Source: Allantophomopsis cytisporea (lineage: Eukaryota; Ascomycota; Leotiomycetes; Phacidiales; Phacidiaceae). From it: DNA of 64,000 nt. Shown in pieces: positions 12,784-23,452 of the stretch. Positions within the stretch are counted from its first letter, which is position 1; each line of letters opens with the position of its first letter. A program made the position numbers and the translations under genes. The stretch spans positions 806,001-870,000 of the forward strand of contig CP103026.1 of NCBI GenBank assembly GCA_024752435.1, written 5' to 3'. The notes under the pieces are model-generated. The model was not told where the DNA came from. It saw only the letters and a program-made list of their open reading frames with translations, and searched no databases.

Positions 12784-14181
12784 TCAGTATCCCTCCATTA
12801 TGAAACTGATTAAGTTACGATTCTTTACCATCTCCTTCTGAACGTTCTTACTACGTCTCTCCACCATAACTAACTGTGGTTCATTGTCGAGTGGGTGCCT
12901 AGGGATAGTGAGCCGAAGTGGGTCGACGAAGAGAGTTACAGACGATCTAGAAGGCTCGTCATCTGCGTTTCCTCTGGCGACCTGGGGCATGTCTTTCCAG
13001 AAACAGCGTGCCTATACTTGTGTGAGTTGCAGTAACAAAATGAGGGGGGAAGTGCTAAGTACCTGCTTATGCGCATCCACAACCGCTTCTTCTCCAGCCT
13101 GTTGCAGTGTGAGCTCAGAGAATCAGGTGACGGGAAAGTGCTAAAGTACCTGCTTGACATAGTTGAGGGTTCCTGCTTCACACTTCTTCTTCTCCTGCTC
13201 CCATACAAGCTTGTAAGCCTGCCACAAGGAATGGACTCTGGATAGCCAGGCTCCGATAAGATCTTGCTTTGAGAGCGCTAAACGAACACCGTGTAATGCT
13301 GTATGGGATACCCTGACGTCTCTATTAAAATTTTCGATACCATGGCTATTAACAAGTTCCAACAAGCCTTTCCTTATCTTAGGCATATGAACATGACTGA
13401 TGTCCGGGAAAGCAAGAGTTGACGCATAATCATTGTTAGTGTAAAGTGCGGCAGTGACAGCGCTCACGTTGGGGGCAGTAGATGCTTGAGCTGATGTAGA
13501 TGCTGGTGTTGGTACGGAACGACGAAGGCCGCTTTCTGACAGTCCTTTGACAACAGGGACGGGGGCCTCTTCAGATTTAGTCTCCTTCTTGATTTGTTGT
13601 TTTCTGCCTCGTCTCGTTTTTGTGCCATGAGCACAAGAAGGTTGGCGTTTATGTGATTGCTGTGTGTCACGAATAGCCGTAGGAGCACCGAGGTTGCTGA
13701 TACTGGATCCCAACTGCGTCTGAACAGGCTGCGTGATTAGTTTGGTATGGTTGTTAGGCGCTACCGTTCCATGTCGCTCGGTGTAAGCTTGACGGTCATG
13801 ATAATCGTGCTGTTGTCTCTTGGTATCGTTCTCACCTAATCGGACGCGCTTGTTGGGTGGAGACTGTGAGATGTTTGTCGTCACGGAAAAATCAACATTG
13901 TCGAGGTCATATCTTAGTTGAGATTGGGCAGACTCTTGGGTCAACATTTCGAGGTCCGCGGATGTGAAAGAAGTTGAATTGGGGCTCGTGCTTCGCTTTC
14001 TCTTCTCCATCTCCAGGTTTGGTGCAGTTTTATTGACGTGCGTAGTCTGTGCAGGTTTCTGGATTCGCCCGTATTCGTTTTGTCTGTGGTATGATTCTTT
14101 TTCGGGCTGTAGACCATTTGCCTCGAACTCTCCTGCTGAAAGATCCGGACCACGAAGTTCCGGCGATCTGTGATATGACAT
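12784..14181 (-). CDS. conserved-looking nuclear-type protein of unknown function
   Basis: Three exons, 14181-13150, 13098-13063 and 13011-12784, give 431 residues. I do not recognise the family. The first two-thirds is polar and low in complexity, with basic stretches such as HGTKTRRGRKQQIKKE that look like nuclear localisation signals. The last third is well ordered: HMPKIRKGLLELVNSHGIEN, then LSKQDLIGAWLSRVHSLWQA, then AGEEAVVDAHKQARCFWKDM, all predicted to be helical. The 36-base middle exon and the last exon are supported by unbroken phase and by the helix continuing across both junctions. Both introns are 51 bases long and share a near-identical start, treated as a finding. If the introns were not removed, the protein would stop two codons after the first junction. 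Confidence 0.75.
13012..13062 (-). repeat. intron 2, partner of the duplicated intron pair
   Basis: See the partner intron at 13099-13149. It has the same length and the same 5' sequence apart from two small indels/substitutions. Its acceptor is CAAGTATAG; an upstream AG five bases earlier would break the reading frame. Confidence 0.7.
13099..13149 (-). repeat. intron 1, sharing its 5' part with intron 2 of the same gene
   Basis: On the minus strand this intron and the one at 13012-13062 are both 51 bases and both follow an exon ending AAGCAG. Their first bases read GTACTTTAGCACTTTCCC and GTACTTAGCACTTCCCC. The similarity covers about 22 bases counting the exon ends, then fades. Confidence 0.7.
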
Positions 14182-15192
14182 GATGGCTTTATTGGGTGCA
14201 GAAATGTGATAGAGCTGGACTGGAGTGGATGAGTATGAGTATGAGAAATGAGAAATGAGAAGTGAGAAGTGTCAATGAATGAGGTGGAGAGAAGAAGATC
14301 GAACTGTTGAAGGAAGAAGGAATATGAAAAGCAGGCGAGGCAGGTAAAGGCAACTTTGTTTTGTTATGTAATTGGTTAGGGCAGGTGGAAAAACAAGCTT
14401 CTTGCTGCCCAAAGATATTTTGCAGAAGATGTGAAGTTTTCGATGTTTGATGCGTTAATGAAAGAGGGGTTACGACATACCTAGACATAGGTAGATATGT
14501 GAGTACATTATGTTTTCGTTGTTTTGGTGAACCCCGTTAGCAAAAAGGAAAGCATCAACAACAACAACAACATGAAGGAAAATTGCAAAAAGAATACAGA
14601 CGGGGCACGCCTCACCGGCTGTACCAGAAAACCCCGAAGGGATTTTACTGATTTTACAGTAGTCCATGGCCTAGACAGGCGAAGATATCGACCCAGCTAT
14701 ATGACCATGGAGAGTCGAACCCTGGACTCCGCGGTTTCAAGAAACTCGCGAATTTGCAAGGCCCGACCTATTCCACTAGGCCAAGAAGACTTGTGATATT
14801 TCTGGTTATTTTGGTTTATATAGATTGTCCGAGTTACCCACTTCTATGTGAGCAGTGAGCACAGAGGCGTTGCAATCTTATCAGCTCACTCGGGAAAGTG
14901 AGAGACTCATAACACTTGAGGATCACTTACCAGATATGAGGCTCATGACCGTAATCTTTGTAATGATTGAAAGTATTTGCATTGGTGGAACACCAATATA
15001 GTTACTCAAGTATACCTCGATGACTCCCTCCATATGTTTTCTCGGTACAAGTGCAAGTATAAAGGCAAAAATAGCTGTGCTCAATTTCATAGCTACATAT
15101 CTCCTTTTTCTATACCAAGTTGGTCTACTTCATGATTTGACTATTTCAAAGTAAAGTTTCTTCCTGTACGGCTCTTCCCAAGATCTCTATCC
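14182..15192. other. spacer with a tRNA-like remnant
   Basis: Contains the 5' leader of the minus-strand gene, with GAGAAATGAGAAATGAGAAGTGAGAAG-type short repeats around 14240-14270, a short (AAC)n run near 14555, and the tRNA-like stretch described separately. The last 350 bases show nothing recognisable. Confidence 0.5.
14705..14790 (-). ncRNA. tRNA-like sequence or tRNA pseudogene with A and B boxes
   Basis: On the minus strand TGGCCTAGTGG (14773-14783) matches the internal A-box consensus. GGTTCGACTCT (14711-14721) matches the B box at 10 of 11 positions, about 50 bases downstream. The D-stem GGCC/GGTC can pair. However, the T stem pairs at only three of five positions and I cannot close an acceptor stem. 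I see no confident anticodon. It is therefore more likely a decayed tRNA or a chance RNA polymerase III promoter than a working tRNA. Confidence 0.3.
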
Positions 15193-16254
15193 TTAAGTAT
15201 CCACATCCATTGATTGTTGCAGAGATTCGATCTGTTTGCGGATTGATAAATCTCGCTGATGTCTCCAAAATGCACTTCGATTATCAACCTTTTTCATAGA
15301 ATCCTCGACCTGATCCACTTCCATCTCCTCTCCGTGTCTCTGCTGAATGTTAAGCTTGAGTCTCTCTCGCTTCGACTTCTGGTTCAGCCTCTTGTTAAGC
15401 TGATAAGGTTCTGGTCCTTCACTGTAAGCTGGTCCCAAAGCTTCTCGTTCAAGCCTGCCTGTCTCTTCTCTGTGCTTAATTCTCTTCATTCTTTCTTCCA
15501 GCCTGCGTATCTTTCTGTCCATGGCATCCCTCTTGAGGACAGCAGTAGTGACATGGTTGATGTTGACCTGAGCTTCCTTTTGCTTTGGCTCACTCGTGAA
15601 GCTATCGAGAAATTGCTTTTTCTGGGTGTCGAAGCTGCTAGTCCTGGCCTCGCCACCTGAGCCATTCTCACCCATATTGACTCCCTCAAACATGGCAGAT
15701 AATGAGCCTTGCATCATCATCTCGATATCTCTCTCTGCAGCACGCTTCTGCTGGAGAAATCCGTTCGTAGCTCCAGGGTTCATCATTCTGCCAACATATC
15801 GCTCAGCCCTAGTAAACCATATCTGGGTCTGTGGCTACAAGAAAGCGTCAGTTTGGGAAGTCCAGCACGCTTGAACTGAAAGTAATTCGCGAGACATATA
15901 AAGAGTCCAGCAATTTTCCTCATTCACCGCTTCAGAAAAGAGTCAGCGTACCTGTAACAAAGTCTTCTTCACCCTCGACCTATATAGCTCAACTTCAGAT
16001 GGTTCAGCTTCGAGCTCGAACAACGCCCACTTGTCACTCACAAGCTTGGTCCAGCAAGCAGCGATTTCGTCGCGGCTAAGTACCAGCTCTGAGTTGACCT
16101 GCTCCAGGGTGTTCACAAAACTTTCAATGTTAATCTTTTTCAGCCATTTCGGAAATTCTTTGCACTTCTGGCGCGGGAGTTTAATGTGATCAATAGGGAT
16201 GGTAGAAGACGAGTAGTCTGTTTCATCCTGGAGAGCTATTGGGACGCTCGCCAT
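15193..16254 (-). CDS. unrecognised protein with a basic coiled-coil C-terminal half
   Basis: Two exons, 16254-15952 and 15834-15193, are separated by a 117-base intron and give 314 residues. Residues 1-100 look globular (ALQDETDYSSSTIPIDHIKL, then LPRQKCKEFPKWLKKINIES). The junction reads KKTLLQ|PQTQIWFTRAERY. The second half is rich in Lys, Arg and Glu (IRRLEERMKRIKHREETGRL), predicted as coiled coil, and ends in an acidic SMDVDT tail. Using an acceptor six bases further in would remove Pro-Gln only, so the junction is uncertain by two residues. No family was recognised. Confidence 0.75.
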
Positions 16255-16718
16255 GATTTCTGTTCACGGTGATTGTTTCTTTCAGTTCCACATTTGACGC
16301 AGAACAGTCCGTTGGGAGTTGTTATTGTTTTGCAAAAACTGGAAAATTGTGGCGTAAAGTGAAGAGGAACCAGTTGTGTTGCGGATGTGTGCGGAAGGCA
16401 CTCCAGATAACAAGAACAGCTTCATGAAAAATGAGACTGTTGCTAAGGGTAAGGTAGCAAACAAGGGCAGCCACAACGTAAAGTTCCAGGCAACTACTAC
16501 CTGTCAACCTCGCAAATCACTGAAAGAAGGTCGGGAAGAGATTTTGAGAGTATAGTACAATGTACAAGAAAGCATTCTACAACCATGTCTAAGGCTTTTA
16601 TTTCCGTATGACACTGTACACCCAGCGACATCACTGCAGCCCCAAAGACCTTTAGGAGGCTGCCACCTTTTCAACCCAATTACCACGAATCATCCTACGT
16701 TCACCATTACTTCATCCC
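16255..16718. other. spacer
   Basis: Holds the promoter of the minus-strand gene starting at 16254 and the 3' region of the ATP synthase subunit e gene. Nothing else recognised. Confidence 0.5.
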
Positions 16719-17232
16719 TTACTTTTGAAGAGTGTTCAAGTATGCCTCGAGGTCGAATGACTTGTCGTTTGGATCGCTGACAACTACACACAAATCTATC
16801 AGTACAGTACTTCAACGCAGAGCTCTCCACTGGAAACTACAGCAAATATGCATCGGGTTGGTCCATTCTCAGCATGCAGAAGGGTTACATACCACCGGAA
16901 GAAGAGTTGCTGCTTGCTGGCGAGTTCTTCTTTGCGTACTCTGCCTTAGCCTTCTCAATGAGGCTCTGCTTGTGCTCATATTCTCTTTGGGCCGCTGCGA
17001 GCTTGGAGGCTGCGGTGAGGGAGGCCTGGTGGTAGAAACCGTAGAAGATGCCAGCGCCGAGGGCAGAGTAGCGGAGGACCTGGACATGAATGTTAGCCTT
17101 TGCCAGAGAACAACTATCACCAAATACTCTTTCCAAACCATAGATCCTCCCCAATCTGATGGGAGATCCTAGAAAAGGCACTTGGGGGTCTCAATCTCAT
17201 GATAAACGTACGTTAACTCCGGTTGAGGACAT
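16719..17232 (-). CDS. atp21: mitochondrial F1Fo-ATP synthase subunit e
   Basis: Three exons, 17232-17212 (MSSTGVN), 17079-16893 and 16783-16719, give 90 residues, the usual size. The N-terminal membrane segment carries the GxxxG motif (ALGAGIFYGFYHQ) needed for ATP synthase dimers in inner-membrane cristae. It is followed by a coiled-coil region (AAAQREYEHKQSLIEKAKAE) and a short acidic C terminus ending in EAYLNTLQK. Introns are 132 and 109 bases. The tiny first exon is needed because the reading frame upstream of exon 2 would otherwise begin within intron sequence. The gene faces away from the dynein gene across a 421-base shared upstream region. Confidence 0.9.
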
Positions 17233-17653
17233 TATGGCTGTCTTGTGCGGGTCCGGGAGGGGCGATTGAAGCTCGGAAAACGGCGATTGAAGGCGCTCCG
17301 GTACAGAATCAGTCAATTGACTATAGATGCAACTGTGACTCTTCCGTGGTGGTGTCGTAGGCTGATTGAGACTCTGCGGGAGGTTGGAGAAAGATTGCGA
17401 TTGTTGAAAGGAAGCAAGCTTGCGCTGATTGTTGATGCCTTAAGGCACAGACGCTCCATCATTCTGACGCGACCCCCATATTGTCTTTAATGAGAGCACA
17501 AAGTCCACGATTCAACTATGCAACATATCCCACCGCATTTACCCAATCAACGCTAATTTCGTAGGTGGTTTGACAGTCACTATTCGACCACAACTCGAAG
17601 TGGAAGATTCTTCAAGAGAAACCAGCGGCTAATGATCGCTGGCGGATCGCGAA
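17233..17653. promoter_or_regulatory. shared upstream region of divergent atp21 and dynein intermediate chain genes
   Basis: A 421-base gap between two divergent start codons with no ORF that fits a gene. It must hold both promoters. No specific binding site was recognised. Confidence 0.5.
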
Positions 17654-19818
17654 ATGCAGCAACGACGAGATGAGATCCTTGCCAAGAAGGCGAAGCTCGC
17701 AGAGCTGAAACGACAACGTGAACTTCGTGCAAAAGAATCTTCAGCAAGTAGACAGAGTCTGTCTGGTGCAAACAGTGAGGCAAGTACACAATTTCCCTTG
17801 AAGAACAAATCATTAACCCCTGACAGCTTGCTTCTCCAACACCGGGACGAGCCGATAATAGAAGAGAGCTTGATAGCTTGATTTCGAGCTTAGTTGGTGA
17901 TGGAAGACCTTCATCAACAGGGCCAGTAGGCTCAGCATCTCCAATAGCCCGAGCGAGTCGGCCAAACAGCGTCTTGAGTGCTGGCGAAATCAGCAATGTT
18001 ACATCTGAACTTGCCAGTCCATCAACTGGACAAGCTCCACAGTTTCAGCAGCACCAGCACCAGCAACCATCGCTCTCAATTTCAACGCAGTCACTTTCGA
18101 CAGTACCACTCTCGACAGTCTACGAATTTCAGCCGTCTCCTGTGAAAGAGGTCTTTTCATACAGTAAAGGAGTACAAACGACAGAAGAGTGGTCGGGGCC
18201 ATCAAGACCACGAGGAGATTCAGAATCATCTATTGATGGTCCGTCTTCGCCCAGCAAGAAGCGCCTGAGTAGAAGGGAACGAGATAGAGAAGAAGAGTTG
18301 AGAGAGAATTTGCGAAGAGAGATTGAGGAGGAATTGAAGGCTACACAGGGGCTTCTTGGCGATGGATCTCTTGCCCCTCAAGAGGCAGGTGCTACGGCAA
18401 ACTTCCCAGCAAGAACTTTGACGAACGAGGAACTGAACGCTGTCACATCTTCCGAGGAATTTATGGATTTCGTTGAGCGATCTAGTAAGGTTATCGAACG
18501 AGCTCTGGACCAAGAATACGATGTATTGGCAGATTATGCTTTAGGTGGCATGAACGATGTAGATGATGATGATGACGTTGGAAACAGTCAAGGCAAGGGA
18601 AGGAGACGCATAAGAGAGGTAGCACAATTTTACGATGAGAGATGGTCCAAGAAGAGAATGATCAGCGATATCAATTTCTCACCAAAATTTCCAGAATTGG
18701 TCTTGGCTTCATATACGAAAAACCCTTCTGCACCACACGACCCAGATGGCCTGGTTCAGGTTTGGAACATGCATTTACACGATAGACCTGAGTTCGTTTT
18801 CCACGCACAATCCGATGTTCTTACTGCCAAGTTTTCACCTTTCCATCCTAACCTTATCATTGGAGGCGCATACAGTGGTCAGGTGCTGTTGTGGGACACT
18901 CGAGCGAAGTCAGCGCCAGTTCAAAAGACCCCTCTCACAGGTTCTGGTCATACTCATCCTGTCTATTCTGTCGACATAGTCGGAACGCAAAATGCCAACA
19001 ACATTATCTCCTGTTCGACAGATGGAGTAGTATGTGGGTGGACTGTGGACATGTTGGCTCAACCTCAAGAATTTTTGGCATTAACGACACCACCACCTGC
19101 GAAGACCGAAGATCTCAGTCCAACATGCATGGCTTTCCCACAAGCAGACCCGACATACTTCTTAGTAGGATCTGAAGAGGGAACAATATACCCATGTCAT
19201 CGTTATGACAGAGCCGGTGCCAAAGCAGGTGTTGACCAGAGAGTAAGTTACAAGGGTCACGCCGCCCCTGTCATGTCAATGAGTTTTCACCCAGCCCGTG
19301 GACCTATCGATCTTGGCGATCTTGTACTATCTAGCTCCTTGGATTGGAGTGTCAAGCTTTGGAAGGTTCGTGCACCAGCAGCTACATCAACCACAGGCAT
19401 CACTGGTGAAGGACAGGCGGTTGCACCGCTTATGGAGTTTAATCGTGAAGACGTAGTCTATGGTGCTGCGTGGTCACCTATCAAGCCTGGAGTGTTCTCA
19501 TTGGTTGATGGCGCTGGTAACCTTGAAGTATGGGACATAACCATAGACACTGAGGTCCCACTGGCAAAGGTTCAGCCAAGTCCTAGACAGGGTGGTCGAA
19601 GCATGATGTCAAAGGGTTTGAACAAGGTAGCTTGGGAGGAGACCGAGGGCAAGCGCTTAGCTACCGGTGGTATCGATGGATCGTTGACTCTCTTCGATGT
19701 GGGACCTGCTTTGGGAGGCAAGGAAAGTGCTAGGAGTGAAGAATGGACAAATGTAAAGAAGCTTGTTGCTCGTCTGGAGACATCAACACTGGGCACAAAC
19801 GGAGTCAATGGTTTGTAG
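17654..19818 (+). CDS. cytoplasmic dynein 1 intermediate chain
   Basis: Two exons (17654-17779, 17827-19818) give 705 residues, normal for the family. The N terminus MQQRRDEILAKKAKLAELKR is the single-helix segment that binds p150/dynactin and NudE. LDSLISSLVG follows, then a Ser-rich linker with a TQT-like LC8-binding stretch (SKGVQTTEEW), a charged region, and a WD40 propeller from about residue 330. That propeller contacts the dynein heavy chain (for example ITSCSTDGVV-like blades and LSSSLDWSVKLWKV). The 47-base intron must start with GCAAGT to keep phase, so it is a GC-AG intron; the nearby GT sites break the frame. The protein is needed for minus-end transport and nuclear migration in hyphae. 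Confidence 0.93.
17780..17826 (+). other. GC-AG intron in the dynein intermediate chain gene
   Basis: The exon 1 frame ends AGT GAG and the exon 2 frame resumes CTT GCT TCT CCA (LASPTPGRADNRRELDSL). Only a donor GCAAGT at 17780 joins these in phase. GC-AG introns are a minority class handled by the major spliceosome. Confidence 0.8.
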
Positions 19819-20128
19819 CTGTAGGACATTATTTGGCATATGGCGTCGCGTATACCCTCAATATCAATGTAGTTGCAGAGCTATAACATTAAAATGTGCA
19901 TTTTGCTATGTCCTTAGTCGTTTGAACATTAGAGGCAACGATGGCAGCTGTCCTCGGGTGGCTGACGGTACCTCAGTTGTGGTGTGGGTCCTAAATAGGT
20001 ATGCCTTATATTTCAGTGAAACTGGGGAGCTTGCATCCTTGCGATTACGACGCGGAGGAAGCTCGAGAACACCTAACACTTGTCTGAGCATCTCGAGCGA
20101 CGACATTAATCTGTCAACCACAACAAAA
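19819..20128. promoter_or_regulatory. short spacer with 3' end of dynein gene and STT3 promoter
   Basis: 310 bases between tandem genes. No separate gene. An open frame crosses it but only continues into STT3 exon 1. Confidence 0.5.
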
Positions 20129-22695
20129 ATGACTGTCGCCGGCGCAGAACCCTTTCTCAAGGGAAGTACTGGGAGAAATACTAGAGGTCTCCTTCGACTT
20201 ACTATTCTCTGCACAATTGCTGCGGCTGCAATTGCAAGTCGTCTTTTCTCCGTAATCCGTACGTATTCCACATCTATTTATCTTCCGCATCTGCTATTGA
20301 GCTTCTTGGCGTCCACGAATGCCAATAATCCACACTTTCTATTGTTACACTCTCTACATACAGGAGACTAATTGAATAATTTTCAGGGTTTGAAAGTATC
20401 ATTCACGAATGTTAGTACACTCTCCGCAAAACTTATGAGTCCATTCGAATACATCAACTAACCAGATCTCAGTCGATCCATGGTTTAATTTCCGAGCAAC
20501 GAAATATCTTGTCGCCAATGGCTTCTACGATTTCTGGGACTGGTTTGATGACCGAACGTGGCATCCATTGGGCCGAGTCACTGGAGGTACCCTGTACCCA
20601 GGTCTCATGGTGACCAGTGGAGCCATTTACCACGCTCTTCGAGCTCTGTCTATGCCAGTTGATATTCGAAACATCTGTGTGCTTCTCGCACCTGGGTTCT
20701 CTGGCTTGACCGCATTCGCAGCATACCTTCTCACCAATGAGATGTCGCACTCGCCATCAGCCGGTTTATTGGCCGCCATCTTTATGGGTATTGCTCCCGG
20801 TTATATTTCACGATCCGTTGCTGGTAGTTACGACAACGAGGCTATTGCCATTTTCTTGTTGGTCTTTACCTTCTACCTTTGGATTAAAGCTGTCAAGCTT
20901 GGATCTGCCTTCTGGGGAGCTCTCTGTGCCCTCTTCTACGGATACATGGTTTCCGCATGGGGTGGATATGTTTTCATCACTAACTTGATCCCTCTCCATG
21001 TCTTCGTACTGGTATGCATGGGCCGCTTTAGCCCACGTATCTATGTCAGTTACACGACTTGGTATGCACTTGGCACGTTGGCCAGTATGCAGATTCCTTT
21101 CGTTGGCTTCTTGCCAATCCGTAGTTCTGAGCACATGTCCTCACTCGGTTAGTTGGATCTATTCATAACACTTTACGAATATAGCTAATATAATACAGGT
21201 GTGTTTGGTCTCTTGCAACTTGTTGGATTTGTTGAGTTTGTGCGATCCGGTGTACCAAGCAAGCAATTCCAGACCCTCCTTCGAGGCTTTGTTTTGGCTG
21301 TCTTCGCAATTTCCTTCGGAGGCCTTGTTCTTCTTACAGTATCTGGAGTCATTGCTCCATGGACTGGTCGTTTCTATTCTCTTTGGGATACTGGATACGC
21401 AAAGATCCATATTCCTATCATCGCTTCCGTCTCTGAGCATCAACCTACCGCATGGCCAGCTTTCTTCTTTGATTTGAACCTCCTGATTTGGTTGTTCCCA
21501 GCCGGTGTTTATCTTTGCTTCCAGAAGCTTACTGATGAGCAAGTTTTCATCGTCGTCTACGCAGTTCTTGCTAGTTACTTCTCCGGCGTCATGGTTCGTT
21601 TGATGCTTACCTTGACTCCTGTGGTTTGTGTGGCTGCTGCGTTGGCACTCTCTGGTATTCTTGATACCTACTTGACTGTTTCTTCCCCATCTGAGGAAGA
21701 GTACAACAAGATCAGTGGTGTTGATACTACGACAAATGGTTCAACAGGATCGTCCAAGAAGGCTGCCAAGCTTGAGGGTCTTCGCTCAATGCGCCAGCCA
21801 TTTGTTGGTATTTACACTTTGTTCTCAAAAATGACGGTTGTTGGTGCTGCCACTACCTATCTTCTCATCTTCGTTCTGCACTGCACATGGGTCACTTCTA
21901 ACGCCTACTCCTCCCCATCTGTTGTGCTTGCAAGCAGAATGCCAGATGGCAGCCAGCACATCATCGATGACTACAGAGAGGCTTACCAGTGGCTTCGCCA
22001 AAACACCAAGGAGGATGCTAAGGTTATGTCTTGGTGGGATTACGGATACCAGATTGGTGGTATGGCTGACAGACCAACCTTGGTTGATAATAACACCTGG
22101 AACAACACCCATATTGCCACTGTCGGAAAGGCCATGAGCTCTCGTGAAGAAGTCTCCTACCCAATTATGCGCCAACACGAGGTTGACTATGTTCTTGTTG
22201 TCTTTGGAGGTCTTCTCGGATACTCCGGAGATGATATCAATAAGTTCTTGTGGATGGTCCGAATTGCTGAGGGTATCTGGCCAGATGAGGTTAAGGAGCG
22301 CGACTTCTTCACCGCTAGAGGCGAGTACAGAGTTGACAGCGAGGCCACCGACACCATGAAGAACAGCTTGATGTAAGTTTTCTTCAGATCATTTGTGATG
22401 ACTGACAATACTAATTCCAAACAGGTACAAGATGTCTTACTACAACTACAACGCCCTCTTCCCACCTGGACAGGCCCAGGACCGTGTTCGTGGCTCCAGA
22501 ATGCCAGAAGTCGGCCCAGTTCTCAACACCGTTGAGGAAGCCTTCACCAGTGAGAACTGGATCATTAGAATCTACAAGGTCAAGGACCTTGACAATGTTG
22601 GTAGAGATCATGCTCGTGCTGCTTCTTTCGACAGAGGAAACAAGCAGAAGAAACAACAGAAGAAGAGAGGTCCACGGATTTTGAGAGTTGAATAG
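20129..22695 (+). CDS. stt3: oligosaccharyltransferase catalytic subunit STT3
   Basis: Five exons (20129-20258, 20387-20410, 20473-21147, 21199-22372, 22425-22695) join in phase to 757 residues. This ER membrane enzyme moves the lipid-linked glycan onto Asn in N-X-S/T sites. The first luminal loop has the DPWFNFRATKYL metal-site motif, then SVAGSYDNEAIAIF with the second acidic motif. About 11-13 hydrophobic segments follow. The luminal domain begins with the signature MSWWDYGYQIGG near residue 554 and has NNTWNNTHIATVG. The tail is Lys-rich (NKQKKQQKKRGPRIL). Exon 2 is a 24-base microexon encoding FESIIHE and is required to link exon 1 to the DPWF motif. The intron before exon 3 has two close AG sites; the second (CTCAG) restores the motif. 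Confidence 0.95.
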
Positions 22696-23452
22696 TTGGG
22701 TTGGCATTTGTATCATATTTTCTTTTAAAAAAGTGTAGCCATAGACATTGCATAAACGTGCTATTTGGTCAAATGTATGGTTTGTGATATCGCTGCGTAG
22801 TGGACGTAAACATCTTCCAGTAGTTGTATGATCTATGATCAAAGACAAGCTATTCGGTCTGATGCTGAATATGTTAATCAAAACTGTAGACTGTTTACTT
22901 CGTAGAAATCTTGGGATTTACTCGCGGTTTGCACTTTCACCGAATGAATTGTTTTACCAACAGTGGTGGGGAAGAATGATGTCACGCGTCAAAGCTGCCA
23001 ACAACAAGAGTATTCACTCAACAGCAAGCTCGCTGAACTTATTGTTATAGATGACAGTGCACGGGTATAAATGACTGATCAGATGATTTCTCGCGTCTTT
23101 CATTATCTAACAACGCAGTGAAATTAATATAGAGTAGTCACGGAGTCGCATGGTCATTGGGAGTTATATGAATATCTAGAACTGCACATTTATGGCAATT
23201 CCATCAAGGACACCATACGAATCAAGAGTAACGCAATAACTGAGCTTCGCACATTTTCATGGACATACGGTTAGCGAGAGCAGTATGTGTTCGAGTTCAT
23301 CCGTCACGAAAGGTATGAACGAGCGCATGGATTATAAGTAAATTTTATATTCGTGAAACTCTGGGTATTCTGAAAATCTATCTTTCTAGTCTCTCTCTCT
23401 CTCTCTACTTTTTCTAAGCACGCTGGATTATGCAAATAAAAGTCTAACAAAT
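22696..23452. other. spacer between convergent STT3 and OYE genes
   Basis: AT-rich 3' flanks with a short (CT)n tract near 23392-23405. No gene seen. Confidence 0.5.
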
